NCBI RefSeq assembly: GCF_003014595.1
Contig: NZ_PYGK01000007.1
Coordinates: 62,001-126,000 of the forward strand
DNA from: Chitinophaga ginsengisoli
GTDB taxonomy: Bacteria > Bacteroidota > Bacteroidia > Chitinophagales > Chitinophagaceae
Direction: 5' to 3'
DNA: 64,000 nt
The position numbers and the translations under genes are program-made. The notes beneath the pieces are model-generated. The model was given only the letters and a program-made list of their open reading frames with translations. It searched no databases and was not told the DNA's origin. Shown piece after piece: positions 8,679 through 17,698 of the stretch (its first letter is position 1; each line of letters begins with the position of its first letter).

Positions 8679-9141
8679 CCTGTTACTGATATGTTGCCTG
8701 TGCGCCTGCCATATAGCAAGCGCACAGGTCCAACTGACCGATTTTCATTACCTCGACCGGATGGAAGGTTACTGGACAATGAAAACCCGCCTGGGCGTCT
8801 ATGCTGAGAAGTGGAAACGGGTAGACGATCATACCTGGAAGGGGAGAACGATGCGCATCGAAGGGGGAGACAGTACCAAACTGGATGATATGTTCCTGTT
8901 CCTCGATGGCGACGCCATTTATTTTACAATAGCAGCAGTAAAGGACAAACAAACAGGAGAACCCATAAGATTCAGACTACGTGTACTGAAAGCTATCGGC
9001 TTTGTAGCTGAAAACCTGCAGAGTCCTTATCCTCAGAAGATAGTATATCGCTGGAAAGATGAGGAACATATGGATGCTCATTTCGAAGGTAAGGAAGAGA
9101 AAACCACCCGTGAGATTATTTTGCAATACACGAAGCGATAA
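8650..9141 (+). CDS. Small secreted protein, DUF6265-like
   Basis: The 163-residue product has a signal peptide (hydrophobic core about residues 11-24, ending IASAQ). The mature part begins with FHYLDRMEGYWTM and contains repeated Trp-centred strands (EKWKRVDDHTWKG, IVYRWKDEEHMDAHFEG), the pattern of the DUF6265/lipocalin-like beta-barrel proteins of Bacteroidota. The function is unknown. Its start lies inside the last codons of the UbiD-type gene in another frame, so the two are translationally coupled, although a periplasmic protein has no obvious part in that reaction. Confidence 0.7.
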   Translation: MEKKPWFRNSLLLICCLCACHIASAQVQLTDFHYLDRMEGYWTMKTRLGVYAEKWKRVDDHTWKGRTMRIEGGDSTKLDDMFLFLDGDAIYFTIAAVKDKQTGEPIRFRLRVLKAIGFVAENLQSPYPQKIVYRWKDEEHMDAHFEGKEEKTTREIILQYTKR

Positions 9142-9154
9142 GACAAGGTCGCGG

Positions 9155-9312
9155 CAATCAACAAAACATCATTAACAAACCATAATAGGACTCCGTAGGA
9201 GTCCCCTTGTTGTGCGCCTGGGGTGCAACCCGGGAAAACGGAATGGGGTGCATCTCCGGGAAAACGAATGGGGCCCCGGGTGACATGCAACCCGGGGGAT
9301 GACAAACCCGCA
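9155..9312. repeat. Dispersed GC-rich palindromic repeat, copy A
   Basis: The copy starts with AACAAAACATCA, then has the hairpin GGACTCC-GTA-GGAGTCC at 9188-9204, a TTGTTG linker, and several degenerate CCCGGG blocks up to about 9312. The same order of parts occurs near 46.8, 50.7 and 53.6 kb. It resembles a REP/BIME-type element; no associated transposase lies in the window. Confidence 0.7.
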
Positions 9313-9362
9313 ATCATTTTGAATTCCCAATTGCGTAAATCAATTTCCCGATTGTATAAATG

Positions 9363-9401
9363 AATAACGCAAAGCTGACATAGCTTTGCGTTATTGTTTT
9401 A
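9363..9401. terminator. Bidirectional terminator between convergent genes
   Basis: A 14-bp stem AATAACGCAAAGCT with its complement and a 5-nt loop, with T-rich flanks on both strands, lies between the secreted-protein gene (plus) and the release factor 3 gene (minus). Confidence 0.8.
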
Positions 9402-9493
9402 CATACATAAGGACAGTCTGCAATTGTACTTCAATTTGAGTTGGTCGTACAATGCTACGAATACGCCACCCCTGATCCCAGGATGTGGCTTTT

Positions 9494-11077
9494 TTATTTA
9501 TGAATTTCTGATGTAAAATGAAACTGGATATCCGGATTGTTGGCTCTTTCTGTATTCAGGTACCATTCTGACTGTGCCAGATATACGAGATGCCCGTCTT
9601 TATCTTCCGTAATATTTGCCTGTTTGAAACGGATAAACTCTTCTATTTTTTGTTTTTCCCCTGTGATCCAGCAGGCTTTATAGAAAGGCAGGGTATTGAA
9701 CTGGCAGGAAGCGCCATATTCCTGTAACAGGCGGTATTGTATCACTTCAAACTGGAGGTCACCTACGCAGCCAATGATCTTACGGTTACCGTTGTGTTGT
9801 GTGAACAGCTGGGCGACACCTTCATCGGTCAGCTGACGTAATCCTTTCTCCAGCTGTTTGGTCTTCATTGGATCTTTATTCACCACTTCCTTAAACAGTT
9901 CCGGAGAAAAGCTGGGGATACCGGTGAAATAGAATTTTTCTCCTTCAGTGAGGGTATCACCGATCTTGAAGTTACCGGTATCGAAGAGACCTACTACGTC
10001 GCCGGGATAAGCATCATCCACGATATTCTTTTCACGGGCCAGGAAGCTATATGGGTTGCTGAAACGCATGTCCTTATCCAGGCGGACATGTTTATAGAAC
10101 TTATTACGTTCGAAACGGCCGGAACATACACGGAGGAACGCGATACGGTCACGGTGACGGGGATCCAGGTTGGCGTGTATCTTGAAGATAAAACCACTGA
10201 ATTTATCGTCGCTTACCTTTACCTCACGGGTACTGGACTCACGGTCGCGGGGAACGGGCGCAATTTCGACGAAGGTATCCAGCAGGTCTTTTACACCGAA
10301 GTTGTTTACTGCGCTACCGAAGAATACGGGGGCCATTTTGCCTTCCAGGTAGTCTTTATTGTCAAAGGTGTCGTAAACGCCTTCGATAAGTTCGACGTCG
10401 TTACGCAGCTGGGCAGCATCCTGGGCACTGAAATGCTGATCAACATAGCTGCTGCTCAGGTCACTCAGTTGAACGATATCATCGTCAGTCGCCTTTTTGT
10501 TGGGAGCGAAGGATACGAAGCTCTTGTTGTACAGGTTATATACTCCCTTGAAGTCTGTACCCATATTGATAGGCCAGCTCAGCGGGCGTACGCGTATGTT
10601 CAGTTTCTCTTCCAGTTCATCAAGCAGGTCAAAGGGATTTTTACCGTCACGGTCCAGTTTGTTCACAAAGATGATCACCGGGGTATCGCGCATACGGCAT
10701 ACATCCATCAGTTTACCGGTTTGTTCTTCCACCCCTTTTACGCAGTCTATTACAAGTACTACGCTGTCCACCGCCGTCAGGGTACGGTAGGTGTCTTCAG
10801 CAAAGTCCTTGTGACCGGGAGTATCCAGGAGGTTGATCAGCATATCGCGGTACTCAAAAGTCATTACGGAAGTCGCAACGGAGATACCACGCTGCCGCTC
10901 TATCTCCATGAAGTCGGAGGTAGTATGTTTTTTGATCTTATTGGACTTTACCGCACCGGCCGTCTGGATGGCGCCACCAAAAAGGAGGAACTTCTCCGTC
11001 AGGGTTGTTTTACCGGCATCCGGGTGGGCGATAATGGCAAATGTCTTCCTTTTATTGATCTCGCTTGCGTACTTCAT
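9494..11077 (-). CDS. prfC: Peptide chain release factor 3
   Basis: The 527-residue GTPase shows G1 AHPDAGKTT at residues 17-25, the switch I region ERQRGISVATS at about 60-70, G3 DTPGHKDF at about 87-94 and G4 VNKLDRDG near 140. The C-terminal half has the RF3-specific stretch QLEKGLRQLTDEGVAQLF and DLQFEVIQYRLLQEYGA. RF3 uses GTP to release RF1/RF2 from the ribosome after peptide release. Its length equals the usual 525-530 residues. A TACCTTTGC element at 11102-11110 lies 25 bp before the start, in the 71-bp gap shared with the divergent permease gene. Confidence 0.95.
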   Translation of the reverse strand: MKYASEINKRKTFAIIAHPDAGKTTLTEKFLLFGGAIQTAGAVKSNKIKKHTTSDFMEIERQRGISVATSVMTFEYRDMLINLLDTPGHKDFAEDTYRTLTAVDSVVLVIDCVKGVEEQTGKLMDVCRMRDTPVIIFVNKLDRDGKNPFDLLDELEEKLNIRVRPLSWPINMGTDFKGVYNLYNKSFVSFAPNKKATDDDIVQLSDLSSSYVDQHFSAQDAAQLRNDVELIEGVYDTFDNKDYLEGKMAPVFFGSAVNNFGVKDLLDTFVEIAPVPRDRESSTREVKVSDDKFSGFIFKIHANLDPRHRDRIAFLRVCSGRFERNKFYKHVRLDKDMRFSNPYSFLAREKNIVDDAYPGDVVGLFDTGNFKIGDTLTEGEKFYFTGIPSFSPELFKEVVNKDPMKTKQLEKGLRQLTDEGVAQLFTQHNGNRKIIGCVGDLQFEVIQYRLLQEYGASCQFNTLPFYKACWITGEKQKIEEFIRFKQANITEDKDGHLVYLAQSEWYLNTERANNPDIQFHFTSEIHK

Positions 11078-11101
11078 ATTACTTTATAACCAAAAATGTG
11101 T

Positions 11102-11110
11102 GCAAAGGTA
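11102..11110 (-). promoter_or_regulatory. -7 element of the prfC promoter
   Basis: TACCTTTGC on the minus strand is a full match to TAnnTTTGC and lies 25 bp before the prfC ATG. No TTTG -33 element was seen. Confidence 0.5.
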
Positions 11111-11148
11111 CGGAATTGTCACGTTTAATCTTTAATTTACATGTATCT

Positions 11149-12402
11149 ATGATTGCCACGATCAAAATTTTGTGGAATAGCCTTAGAATGGCTATCCTCG
11201 AGCTGCGGGTCAATAAACTTCGCACCTTCTTATCCCTCCTGGGTATCACCATTGGTATATTCTGTATTATCGCTGTGTTGACCGCTACGAACAGCCTGGA
11301 AAAGAACGTCCGTAGCGAGGTGGAATCCCTGGGAAGCGACGTGATCTACATCCAGAAATGGCCTTGGGACGGTGGTCCTGATTTCCCCTGGTGGAAGTTT
11401 GTGAACCGTCCGCTGCCTAAATTCCAGGAATTGGGGCCGATCAGGGAAAAGGTCCATAGTGCAGGACTGTCTGCCTTTGCTTTCTCCTCCAACGGTAAGC
11501 GGGTGGAATACAAGGACGACTACATGGAAGGTACTGAATTGTTTGCCGTAAGTGGTGATTACGAGAAAATTCAGGCCATGAAGTTTGTCAGTGGCCGTTT
11601 CTTTGCCGGCAAGGAAAATGAAAATGGCGTCAATGTAGGCATTCTGGGAGCTAATATCTGGGAAGGGCTGTTTGGCACCCCGGAAAAGGCCCTGGGAAAA
11701 ACAATTACTATCGCCGGCCGTCCCTGCCGTGTTATTGGCACCTTGAAAAAGAAGGGTGCCAGCCTGGTAGATGGTATCAACTACGATAACTGTGTTGTTG
11801 TTCCTTACCTCTATGGCCGTACCATTGTAGACGAGCGCCGCTTTGCAGATCCTTTCCTGATTATAAAAGCGGCTCCGGGCGCTACACTGTTGCAACTGAA
11901 AGATGAGCTAAGAGGGGTGATGCGGAGTGTTCACCGCCTGAGACCCAAGGAAGAGGACGATTTCTCCCTGAATGAGATCACCGCCGTAAGCGGAGACCTC
12001 AACAAGATGTTCGGCATGGTGAACCTGGGAGGAGGCTTCATTGCCTTTTTCGCCCTGGTAGTAGGAGGCTTCGGAATTGCGAATATCATGTTCGTAACGG
12101 TGAAGGAGCGTACGAATATCATCGGACTGAAAAAAGCGATCGGCGCACGTAAGAAAGTGATCCTCATGGAATTCCTGCTGGAATCCATTATTCTTTGCCT
12201 GATGGGTGGATTGCTTGGGCTCTTCTTCGTATACATCATCACGATTATTGTCAATAGTTTTCACTTCTTCGAATTTACACTCACTTTAAGCAACGTTATT
12301 TTAGGACTTTCCATCTCGTCGATCGTCGGTGTTATCGCAGGATTTATCCCTGCTTACCTGGCATCTAAGCTGGATCCGGTTGTAGCCATCAGGAGCAACT
12401 GA
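11149..12402 (+). CDS. ABC transporter permease, MacB/FtsX type
   Basis: The product (417 residues from the ATG at 11149) has the MacB/FtsX permease plan: a first membrane segment at about residues 25-48 (LRTFLSLLGITIGIFCIIAVLTA), a large periplasmic domain to about residue 285, then three membrane segments, the middle one preceded by ERTNIIGLKKAIGARKKVI, and a C-terminus PAYLASKLDPVVAIRSN. Such permeases work with a cytoplasmic ATPase in export or lipoprotein handling. No ATPase gene lies next to it, so the partner must be elsewhere. A frame upstream to 11065 opens with TTG and overlaps prfC, so it was not chosen. It is followed after 30 bp by tsaD, which has its own promoter. Confidence 0.85.
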   Translation: MIATIKILWNSLRMAILELRVNKLRTFLSLLGITIGIFCIIAVLTATNSLEKNVRSEVESLGSDVIYIQKWPWDGGPDFPWWKFVNRPLPKFQELGPIREKVHSAGLSAFAFSSNGKRVEYKDDYMEGTELFAVSGDYEKIQAMKFVSGRFFAGKENENGVNVGILGANIWEGLFGTPEKALGKTITIAGRPCRVIGTLKKKGASLVDGINYDNCVVVPYLYGRTIVDERRFADPFLIIKAAPGATLLQLKDELRGVMRSVHRLRPKEEDDFSLNEITAVSGDLNKMFGMVNLGGGFIAFFALVVGGFGIANIMFVTVKERTNIIGLKKAIGARKKVILMEFLLESIILCLMGGLLGLFFVYIITIIVNSFHFFEFTLTLSNVILGLSISSIVGVIAGFIPAYLASKLDPVVAIRSN

Positions 12403-12419
12403 TAAAGGCTATAATTTCC

Positions 12420-12428
12420 TACCTTTGC
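12420..12428 (+). promoter_or_regulatory. -7 element placed for a nearly leaderless tsaD transcript
   Basis: TACCTTTGC lies only 4 bp before the tsaD ATG at 12433. With the usual start of transcription 5-8 bp behind the element, the message would begin at or within a few bases of the start codon. Confidence 0.5.
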
Positions 12429-12432
12429 GGGC

Positions 12433-13443
12433 ATGTCTGTAAAAATACTGGCCATAGAGTCTTCGTGCGATGAAACGAGCGCTTCCGTGCTGGCCGACGG
12501 GGAGATCCTGTCTAATTTTATTGCCAATCAAACTATTCATGAGCAATATGGTGGGGTAGTGCCGGAGCTGGCATCCCGCGCTCACCAGGAAAATATTGTT
12601 CCCGTGGTGGACCAGGCCCTAAAAGCTGCCGGTGTCCGTAAAGAGGAACTGAATGCGATCGCCTTCACCCAGGCGCCCGGGCTGATAGGCTCCCTGCTGG
12701 TAGGCAGTTGTTTTGCCAAGTCCATGGCACTGGCACTGGATATCCCGTTGATTGCGGTACATCATATGCAGGCGCATGTGTTGGCCAACTTCATTGGTAA
12801 GGAGAAACCTTCTTTCCCTTTTCTTTGTCTGACCGTTTCCGGTGGGCATACCCAGATCGTACGCTGCGATGGACCTCTTAGTATGAAGGTCATCGGGGAA
12901 ACACTGGACGATGCTGCAGGTGAGGCCTTTGACAAAAGTGCTAAATTACTGGGCTTACCCTATCCGGGAGGTCCTCTTATCGATAAATATGCCCGGGAGG
13001 GAGACCCCAACAGGTTCAAATTTCCGGAACCCCAGATCCCGGGGCTGAACTTCAGCTTCAGCGGCTTAAAAACATCCATCCTTTATTTCCTGCAGGAGCA
13101 GCAGCAGAAAGATCCGCAGTTCACAGAGAACAATATGGCGGATATCTGTGCGTCTATCCAGCATCGTATTGTCAGCATCCTGCTGAACAAGCTGGCAAAA
13201 GCCTCTAAGGAAACTGGTATTAAACAGATCGGCATCGCCGGAGGCGTAAGTGCTAATTCCGGTCTGCGGACAGCCTTACAGCAGTATGGTGAAAAGTATG
13301 GCTGGCAGACTTACATCCCCAAATTCGAATACTGTACCGATAATGCCGCCATGATAGCTATAACAGCGTGGTATAAGTATCAGGCAGGAGAGTTTGTCGG
13401 ACTGGATGCTGTACCTGGAGCAAGAGCAGGTTTTGATCATTAG
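12433..13443 (+). CDS. tsaD: tRNA N6-adenosine threonylcarbamoyltransferase
   Basis: The 336-residue protein matches TsaD (Kae1/Gcp) over its whole length: ILAIESSCDETSASVL at the N-terminus, the metal-binding HHMQAH at residues 110-115, SGGHTQ near 136, DDAAGEAFDKSAKLLGL, GGVSANSGLR near 272 and DNAAMIA near 309. With TsaB and TsaE it transfers the threonylcarbamoyl group to A37 of ANN-reading tRNAs. It is essential in most bacteria. The trmN6-like gene follows after 8 bp, so two tRNA-modification genes form one unit. Confidence 0.97.
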   Translation: MSVKILAIESSCDETSASVLADGEILSNFIANQTIHEQYGGVVPELASRAHQENIVPVVDQALKAAGVRKEELNAIAFTQAPGLIGSLLVGSCFAKSMALALDIPLIAVHHMQAHVLANFIGKEKPSFPFLCLTVSGGHTQIVRCDGPLSMKVIGETLDDAAGEAFDKSAKLLGLPYPGGPLIDKYAREGDPNRFKFPEPQIPGLNFSFSGLKTSILYFLQEQQQKDPQFTENNMADICASIQHRIVSILLNKLAKASKETGIKQIGIAGGVSANSGLRTALQQYGEKYGWQTYIPKFEYCTDNAAMIAITAWYKYQAGEFVGLDAVPGARAGFDH

Positions 13444-13451
13444 TAAAGACG

Positions 13452-14180
13452 ATGGCGAATCACTATTTCCGTTTTAAACAATTCACGGTACACCAGGAGG
13501 CCTGCGCTATGAAGGTCTGTACAGATGCGTGTTTGCAGGGCGCTAGTACAGCCGCATATCTACAGACAAATAAGCCAGGGATACAGCGTATACTTGATAT
13601 CGGCACAGGTACCGGCTTATTATCCCTGATGCTGGCGCAGCAACTATCGTCCGCAACCATCACCGCTATAGAATTGGATGCTGCCGCTGCTGGTCAGGCG
13701 AGGTCAAACTTTATTGCTTCTCCCTGGAGCGAGCGACTGCAGGTGATAGAAACGGATGCCAGGGAGATGGCTGGGGATGTACAATACGATTTCATCATCA
13801 CTAATCCTCCTTTTTACGAATCAGATCTGAAAAGCGGCAATCACCTGCGTAACCAGGCGATGCATGCCACTACGCTGGACTATAATGACCTGTTGACGGT
13901 AATTGACAGGCAATTGGCGGAAGGAGGGGAGTTCTCTATTTTATTACCCTATCGTCCTTTTGGCGAATTTGTGACGCTGGCCGGTGCTGCAGGATTTTAT
14001 TTAAAGGAAGTAGTACATGTGAAACAGAGTGAACGGCATGCGTATTTCCGCAGCATAGGCATCTTTGGCCGGGAACAAAACAAACCCCAAGTGGCATCTA
14101 TGGCTATCAGAGAAGCAGACCAGCAGGTTTATACACCGGCATTTGTTTCATTGTTGCAGCCGTATTATTTATACCTGTAG
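13452..14180 (+). CDS. trmN6: tRNA1(Val) adenine-37 N6-methyltransferase-like
   Basis: The 242-residue protein is a Rossmann-fold SAM methyltransferase with GTGTG at residues 51-55, an acidic end of the second strand (AIELD) and the N6-adenine motif NPPF at 118-121. The start FRFKQFTVHQEACAMKVCTDACL is typical of YfiC/TrmN6. The E. coli enzyme methylates A37 of tRNA1(Val). The assignment is by family; a related RNA or protein substrate is possible. It follows tsaD by 8 bp and converges with the next gene 6 bp further on. Confidence 0.85.
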   Translation: MANHYFRFKQFTVHQEACAMKVCTDACLQGASTAAYLQTNKPGIQRILDIGTGTGLLSLMLAQQLSSATITAIELDAAAAGQARSNFIASPWSERLQVIETDAREMAGDVQYDFIITNPPFYESDLKSGNHLRNQAMHATTLDYNDLLTVIDRQLAEGGEFSILLPYRPFGEFVTLAGAAGFYLKEVVHVKQSERHAYFRSIGIFGREQNKPQVASMAIREADQQVYTPAFVSLLQPYYLYL

Positions 14181-14186
14181 TTTTCC

Positions 14187-15386
14187 TCATTCCTCTACAT
14201 AGTCCCTCAGATACTCAAACCGCTCTGTCAGGTCACCATTATGCGCAATAGTAGCATTATAAACAACCGCGCTATCAGGCCGCTGTAATTCATCAAACAC
14301 ATACTTCATCAGCTGGTCGCCAAAGTACTGCGACGCATCCCGCGGAAGTTCATTAGGTAGATTGCTGACGCACATCATATCCAGTGTATCCGGCAGGTAA
14401 GGAGCTGTCTGCTGTCTTGTATGCCTGTCTACGCCATATACAGGATCATCAATACTGGAATCTCCCAGATTGGAAGGAATAGAGCCATTCGTGTCATCTG
14501 TGATATCTGCGATGACCTTAATGCGGAAATTATCTTTTGCCAGGTCATTCCAGGTGAACAATGGCGGAATGCGGTGATCCCAGTAAATACCGTTCATAAG
14601 AATATCTGTAGCCGTCACAAATGGCAGGAAGCGACAATCATATTGCTCGGGATGGAGATGGAAGTCCTCCCTGCTATATGTTTTATCTGTTTTCCGGAGG
14701 TATAGTTCCCCTGCCTTGAGTTGTGTATATACCGGGTAAGCATAGGTATTGATCAGGAACTCCTCCGGTGGAATGTATTTGATGCCCAATAATCCCATCA
14801 CTTCCAGTGTACCGGCAGCCACGCGGCCTGAGCCCGTAATAACGATCTTCAACGGGGGCAGCTTGGCTCCAAAATAATGATTGATCAGCTCTTTAAAATC
14901 ATGACACCGATGTACCGGTACAAGGTTATACAGGCCGGTCTTTTTCCCATAGGTCAGCAGTCCATTATGTGCACCCACCACCCCGGCAAAGAACCCGAAT
15001 CCCAATATCCGCTGACCGTCTTCATGCACCAGGCATTCATAATCGATCAGGGTAATATCCCGTTGCAGGATGGTCTGCAACATATGCTTGTTATGCGGCT
15101 GTTTTTTACGTGTATGGGAAAAGAATAGGTATTTTTTACCGGCTAACAGTTTTTCTGCAGGAACTTCCTTGATTCCTAACAACACCTCACAATGGGAAAG
15201 GTCTTCAGAAAGAGGAATACCGGCAGCTGTATATTCATCATCGGTAAAACATCGCCAGGCAGATGGCTGAACAGTAAAACTTACCTGTGGGTTGTGTTTG
15301 ATGATCCACTGACATTGCTGTGGCGTAAATGCTACCCTGTTATCATGTGGTTGTTTCTCCTCTCTTATAAGACCGATGTGTAACAT
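14187..15386 (-). CDS. Saccharopine dehydrogenase (lysine-forming)-like NAD(P) oxidoreductase
   Basis: The 399-residue protein combines an alanine-dehydrogenase/transhydrogenase-type N-terminal domain (IGLIREEKQPHDNRVAFTP at the start, LGIKEVP near 90, SHTRKKQ near 108) with a NAD(P)-binding domain seen as IVITGSGRVAAGTLEVMGLLG at about residues 195-215. DITDDTNGSI and the later VYGVDRHTR are typical of the LYS1-like group. Known LYS1 enzymes catalyse NAD-dependent formation of lysine from saccharopine; bacterial relatives in Bacteroidota are often uncharacterised, so the substrate is uncertain. A TATATTTGG element on the minus strand at 15405-15413 is a likely -7 box. It converges with trmN6 and ends 6 bp from it. 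Confidence 0.75.
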   Translation of the reverse strand: MLHIGLIREEKQPHDNRVAFTPQQCQWIIKHNPQVSFTVQPSAWRCFTDDEYTAAGIPLSEDLSHCEVLLGIKEVPAEKLLAGKKYLFFSHTRKKQPHNKHMLQTILQRDITLIDYECLVHEDGQRILGFGFFAGVVGAHNGLLTYGKKTGLYNLVPVHRCHDFKELINHYFGAKLPPLKIVITGSGRVAAGTLEVMGLLGIKYIPPEEFLINTYAYPVYTQLKAGELYLRKTDKTYSREDFHLHPEQYDCRFLPFVTATDILMNGIYWDHRIPPLFTWNDLAKDNFRIKVIADITDDTNGSIPSNLGDSSIDDPVYGVDRHTRQQTAPYLPDTLDMMCVSNLPNELPRDASQYFGDQLMKYVFDELQRPDSAVVYNATIAHNGDLTERFEYLRDYVEE

Positions 15387-15547
15387 ATCCGGGTTTTGGT
15401 GTAGCCAAATATAATACTTATTCGTGTTCGATCTTACTGGCTGCTGCGAAGGTGCATGGAGAGGAATCCGCCCTGTAATAATTCCACATTAAGTGGATTG
15501 TTACGGTTGTCTGGATTATTTTCATGGATAGGGATATATAAAACAGC

Positions 15548-15596
15548 GGCAACCCCTGACGGTATTCGAAATACCGTCAGGGGTTGCCCTTTTTTT
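15548..15596. terminator. Very strong terminator with 19-bp stem
   Basis: GGCAACCCCTGACGGTATT pairs perfectly with its complement around a CGA loop and is followed on the plus strand by seven T. On the minus strand it lies about 20 bp behind the esterase stop and is followed by GTTTTAT, so it can end that gene. No annotated plus-strand gene needs the T-tract side. Confidence 0.85.
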
Positions 15597-15609
15597 AGTG
15601 AACCGTCGC

Positions 15610-16638
15610 TTATCTCAGGTAAACTTTCAATTCATTGCCTGCCTGCAACATTGCTGAGCGTGTAGTCGGTGTGTTTGCAATAGGATTCAGCAGACCATAG
15701 TCATGGATGGCGCCATTGTGTCTCACCATTGTAACTGTCACACCTGCAGCGTCCATTTTGCGGGCATATGCTTCGCCTTCATCACGCAATACATCGTTTT
15801 CGGCAGTCTGCACCAGTGCAGGAGGTAAGCCTTTCAGTTGTTCCAGCGTTGCCTGTAACGGTGAAGCATAAATTTCTTTTCTTGCTGCCAGGTCGGTAGT
15901 ATAATTATCCCAGAACCATTTCATCATGTTTTTAGTCAGGAAACGCTGTTCTGCAAACTGGTTGTAAGAACCGGTCTCAAAGTTAGCGTCTGTCACAGGC
16001 CACAGGAGTACCTGTAATTTAATGGCAGGACCATTTTTATCTTTCGCCATCAGCGCTACTACAGCCGCCATATTACCACCAACGCTGTTACCAGCTACTG
16101 CCAGGCGCTTTCCATCTACATTAATTTCTTTACCATTAGCGGCTACCCATTTAGTGGCTGCATAAGCCTGATTGATAGCTACCGGATAATGCGCTTCAGG
16201 AGAAGGTGTATAATCAACAAATACCGCTGCAGCACCTGATGTTACTACCAGGTCACGTACCAGGCGCTGGTGAGTAGGGAAATCACCTAATACCCATCCG
16301 CCGCCATGGAAGAACATAAATACCGGCAATACACCTTTAGCGCCTTCGGGACGGACGATGTGCAGTTTTACAGTCTGTCCATCCTGTGTGATCGTCTTTT
16401 CACTTACTGTAATACCGGAAATATCCACTTTCACGCTCGATTGTGCGCCAATTAATACTGCACGGGCATCTTTAGGAGACAATGTTTCCAGCGGTGCTCC
16501 ACCACTATTATTTAAAGCGTGGAGGAACGCCTTGGTATGACTGTCAATATTAGGATCATTGTCAGGATTAACATTCTGTGCTATTGCGCCTATACTTATT
16601 AAAGTTGAAGCCACGAGAGAAAGTACTTGCTTTTTCAT
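15610..16638 (-). CDS. Secreted alpha/beta hydrolase, hormone-sensitive-lipase-like esterase
   Basis: The 342-residue protein has a signal peptide (about residues 1-20, ending AIAQ) and the HSL family features: oxyanion-hole motif HGGGWVLGD near residues 110-118, the nucleophile in AGNSVGGNMAA near 181-190, the acid in TAENDVLRDEGE near 285 and the His in HNGAIHDYG near 307. It should hydrolyse esters of short or medium acids in the periplasm or outside. It has its own terminator downstream. An AraC-type gene ends 89 bp upstream on the same strand. Confidence 0.88.
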   Translation of the reverse strand: MKKQVLSLVASTLISIGAIAQNVNPDNDPNIDSHTKAFLHALNNSGGAPLETLSPKDARAVLIGAQSSVKVDISGITVSEKTITQDGQTVKLHIVRPEGAKGVLPVFMFFHGGGWVLGDFPTHQRLVRDLVVTSGAAAVFVDYTPSPEAHYPVAINQAYAATKWVAANGKEINVDGKRLAVAGNSVGGNMAAVVALMAKDKNGPAIKLQVLLWPVTDANFETGSYNQFAEQRFLTKNMMKWFWDNYTTDLAARKEIYASPLQATLEQLKGLPPALVQTAENDVLRDEGEAYARKMDAAGVTVTMVRHNGAIHDYGLLNPIANTPTTRSAMLQAGNELKVYLR

Positions 16639-16726
16639 TTTGTGTGTCGTTGAATGTGATTGTTTTAATTTGATAACACAAAACTACGGCAGCAGGCAAA
16701 GGGGAACAATGCACGAATGACGACAC

Positions 16727-17575
16727 TTATTGTACTTTTTCCCCCTCCGTGTATTTTTTTCGGAAAAGGAGAGGGGATGTATCTGCCTGGTTGGTAAAAA
16801 GACGCACAAAATAGGCGGGATCTTCATATCCCAGCTTATAACCGATCTCTTTTACGCTAAGATCTGTATGTATCAACAGTCTTTTCGCCTCCAGGATAAT
16901 ACGCTCCTTGATGATATCATTGGGACTTTTGGAACTATGCCTTGAAATTCTTTTACTCAGCGCTTTGGGAGTGATGTTTAACAGGTTGGCATAGTCGGCC
17001 ACATTATGATGCGTAGTATAATGAGCTTCTACCAGCTGGCTGAATTTCCTGATAAACTCTACCTCCTGCGCTATATTACTATCTGCCAGGTCATGGGTTT
17101 TCTTCCACATACGGGTGGAACGTATAATGAGCTGCTTCAGGTAAATACGGATCATTTCTTCCATACTACTTTCCTCATGAAGCGCTTCCTGTTTTATTTC
17201 CTGTATCAGCTGTCTGGTTTGCCGGGAGGCTTCTGCATCCAGGAATACCACAGGTATTTCATACACATTATTATATAAGAGACCGTCGCAGGCCACTTCC
17301 TTATCATGGATCTGTATACAGTAGAAATCGCGGTTATAATATAGTAAGGTTCCCTTGCCGGAGAATTTATACCATTGCCCATCCTTTATAAAGAACAGCG
17401 CATCCTGCTCCAGCGTATATTCCCGAAAATCCACCATTACCTCAGCACCCGCTTCAATAAAAAGGATCTTAATGAAGGGGTTGTAATCGTCATATCTGAT
17501 GTCATCAACCGTCGTGGTGTCAAAATCCACGCATCCTATCGTCTTCGAAAAGAAATGTTTCAGCAAATGTTCCAT
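16727..17575 (-). CDS. AraC-family transcriptional regulator
   Basis: The 282-residue protein has an N-terminal cupin-like sensing region (about residues 20-110, for example FIKILFIEAGAEVMVDF and FYCIQIHDKEVA) and a C-terminal AraC double helix-turn-helix at about 180-275, seen in NVADYANLLNITPKALSKR and LSVKEIGYKLGYEDPAYFVRLF with a closing SPLLFRKKYTEG. It stands just upstream of the secreted esterase on the same strand and may control it. The inducer is unknown. Confidence 0.88.
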   Translation of the reverse strand: MEHLLKHFFSKTIGCVDFDTTTVDDIRYDDYNPFIKILFIEAGAEVMVDFREYTLEQDALFFIKDGQWYKFSGKGTLLYYNRDFYCIQIHDKEVACDGLLYNNVYEIPVVFLDAEASRQTRQLIQEIKQEALHEESSMEEMIRIYLKQLIIRSTRMWKKTHDLADSNIAQEVEFIRKFSQLVEAHYTTHHNVADYANLLNITPKALSKRISRHSSKSPNDIIKERIILEAKRLLIHTDLSVKEIGYKLGYEDPAYFVRLFTNQADTSPLLFRKKYTEGEKVQ

Positions 17576-17698
17576 CCTGCAAATTTATGGCCTTTTTCAA
17601 TCGCAAGTTATAAACAAAGCCCAGCTTGGCGGTATGATCTTGCATAAGCCTTATCTTCGCTAAGGAAGTAAATACGCAATTGAACCAAGACGATTATT

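Noticed and set aside
10088..11089. Plus-strand ORF of 333 codons
   Set aside because: It runs antisense to prfC over its whole length; its composition is that of a mirrored coding frame.
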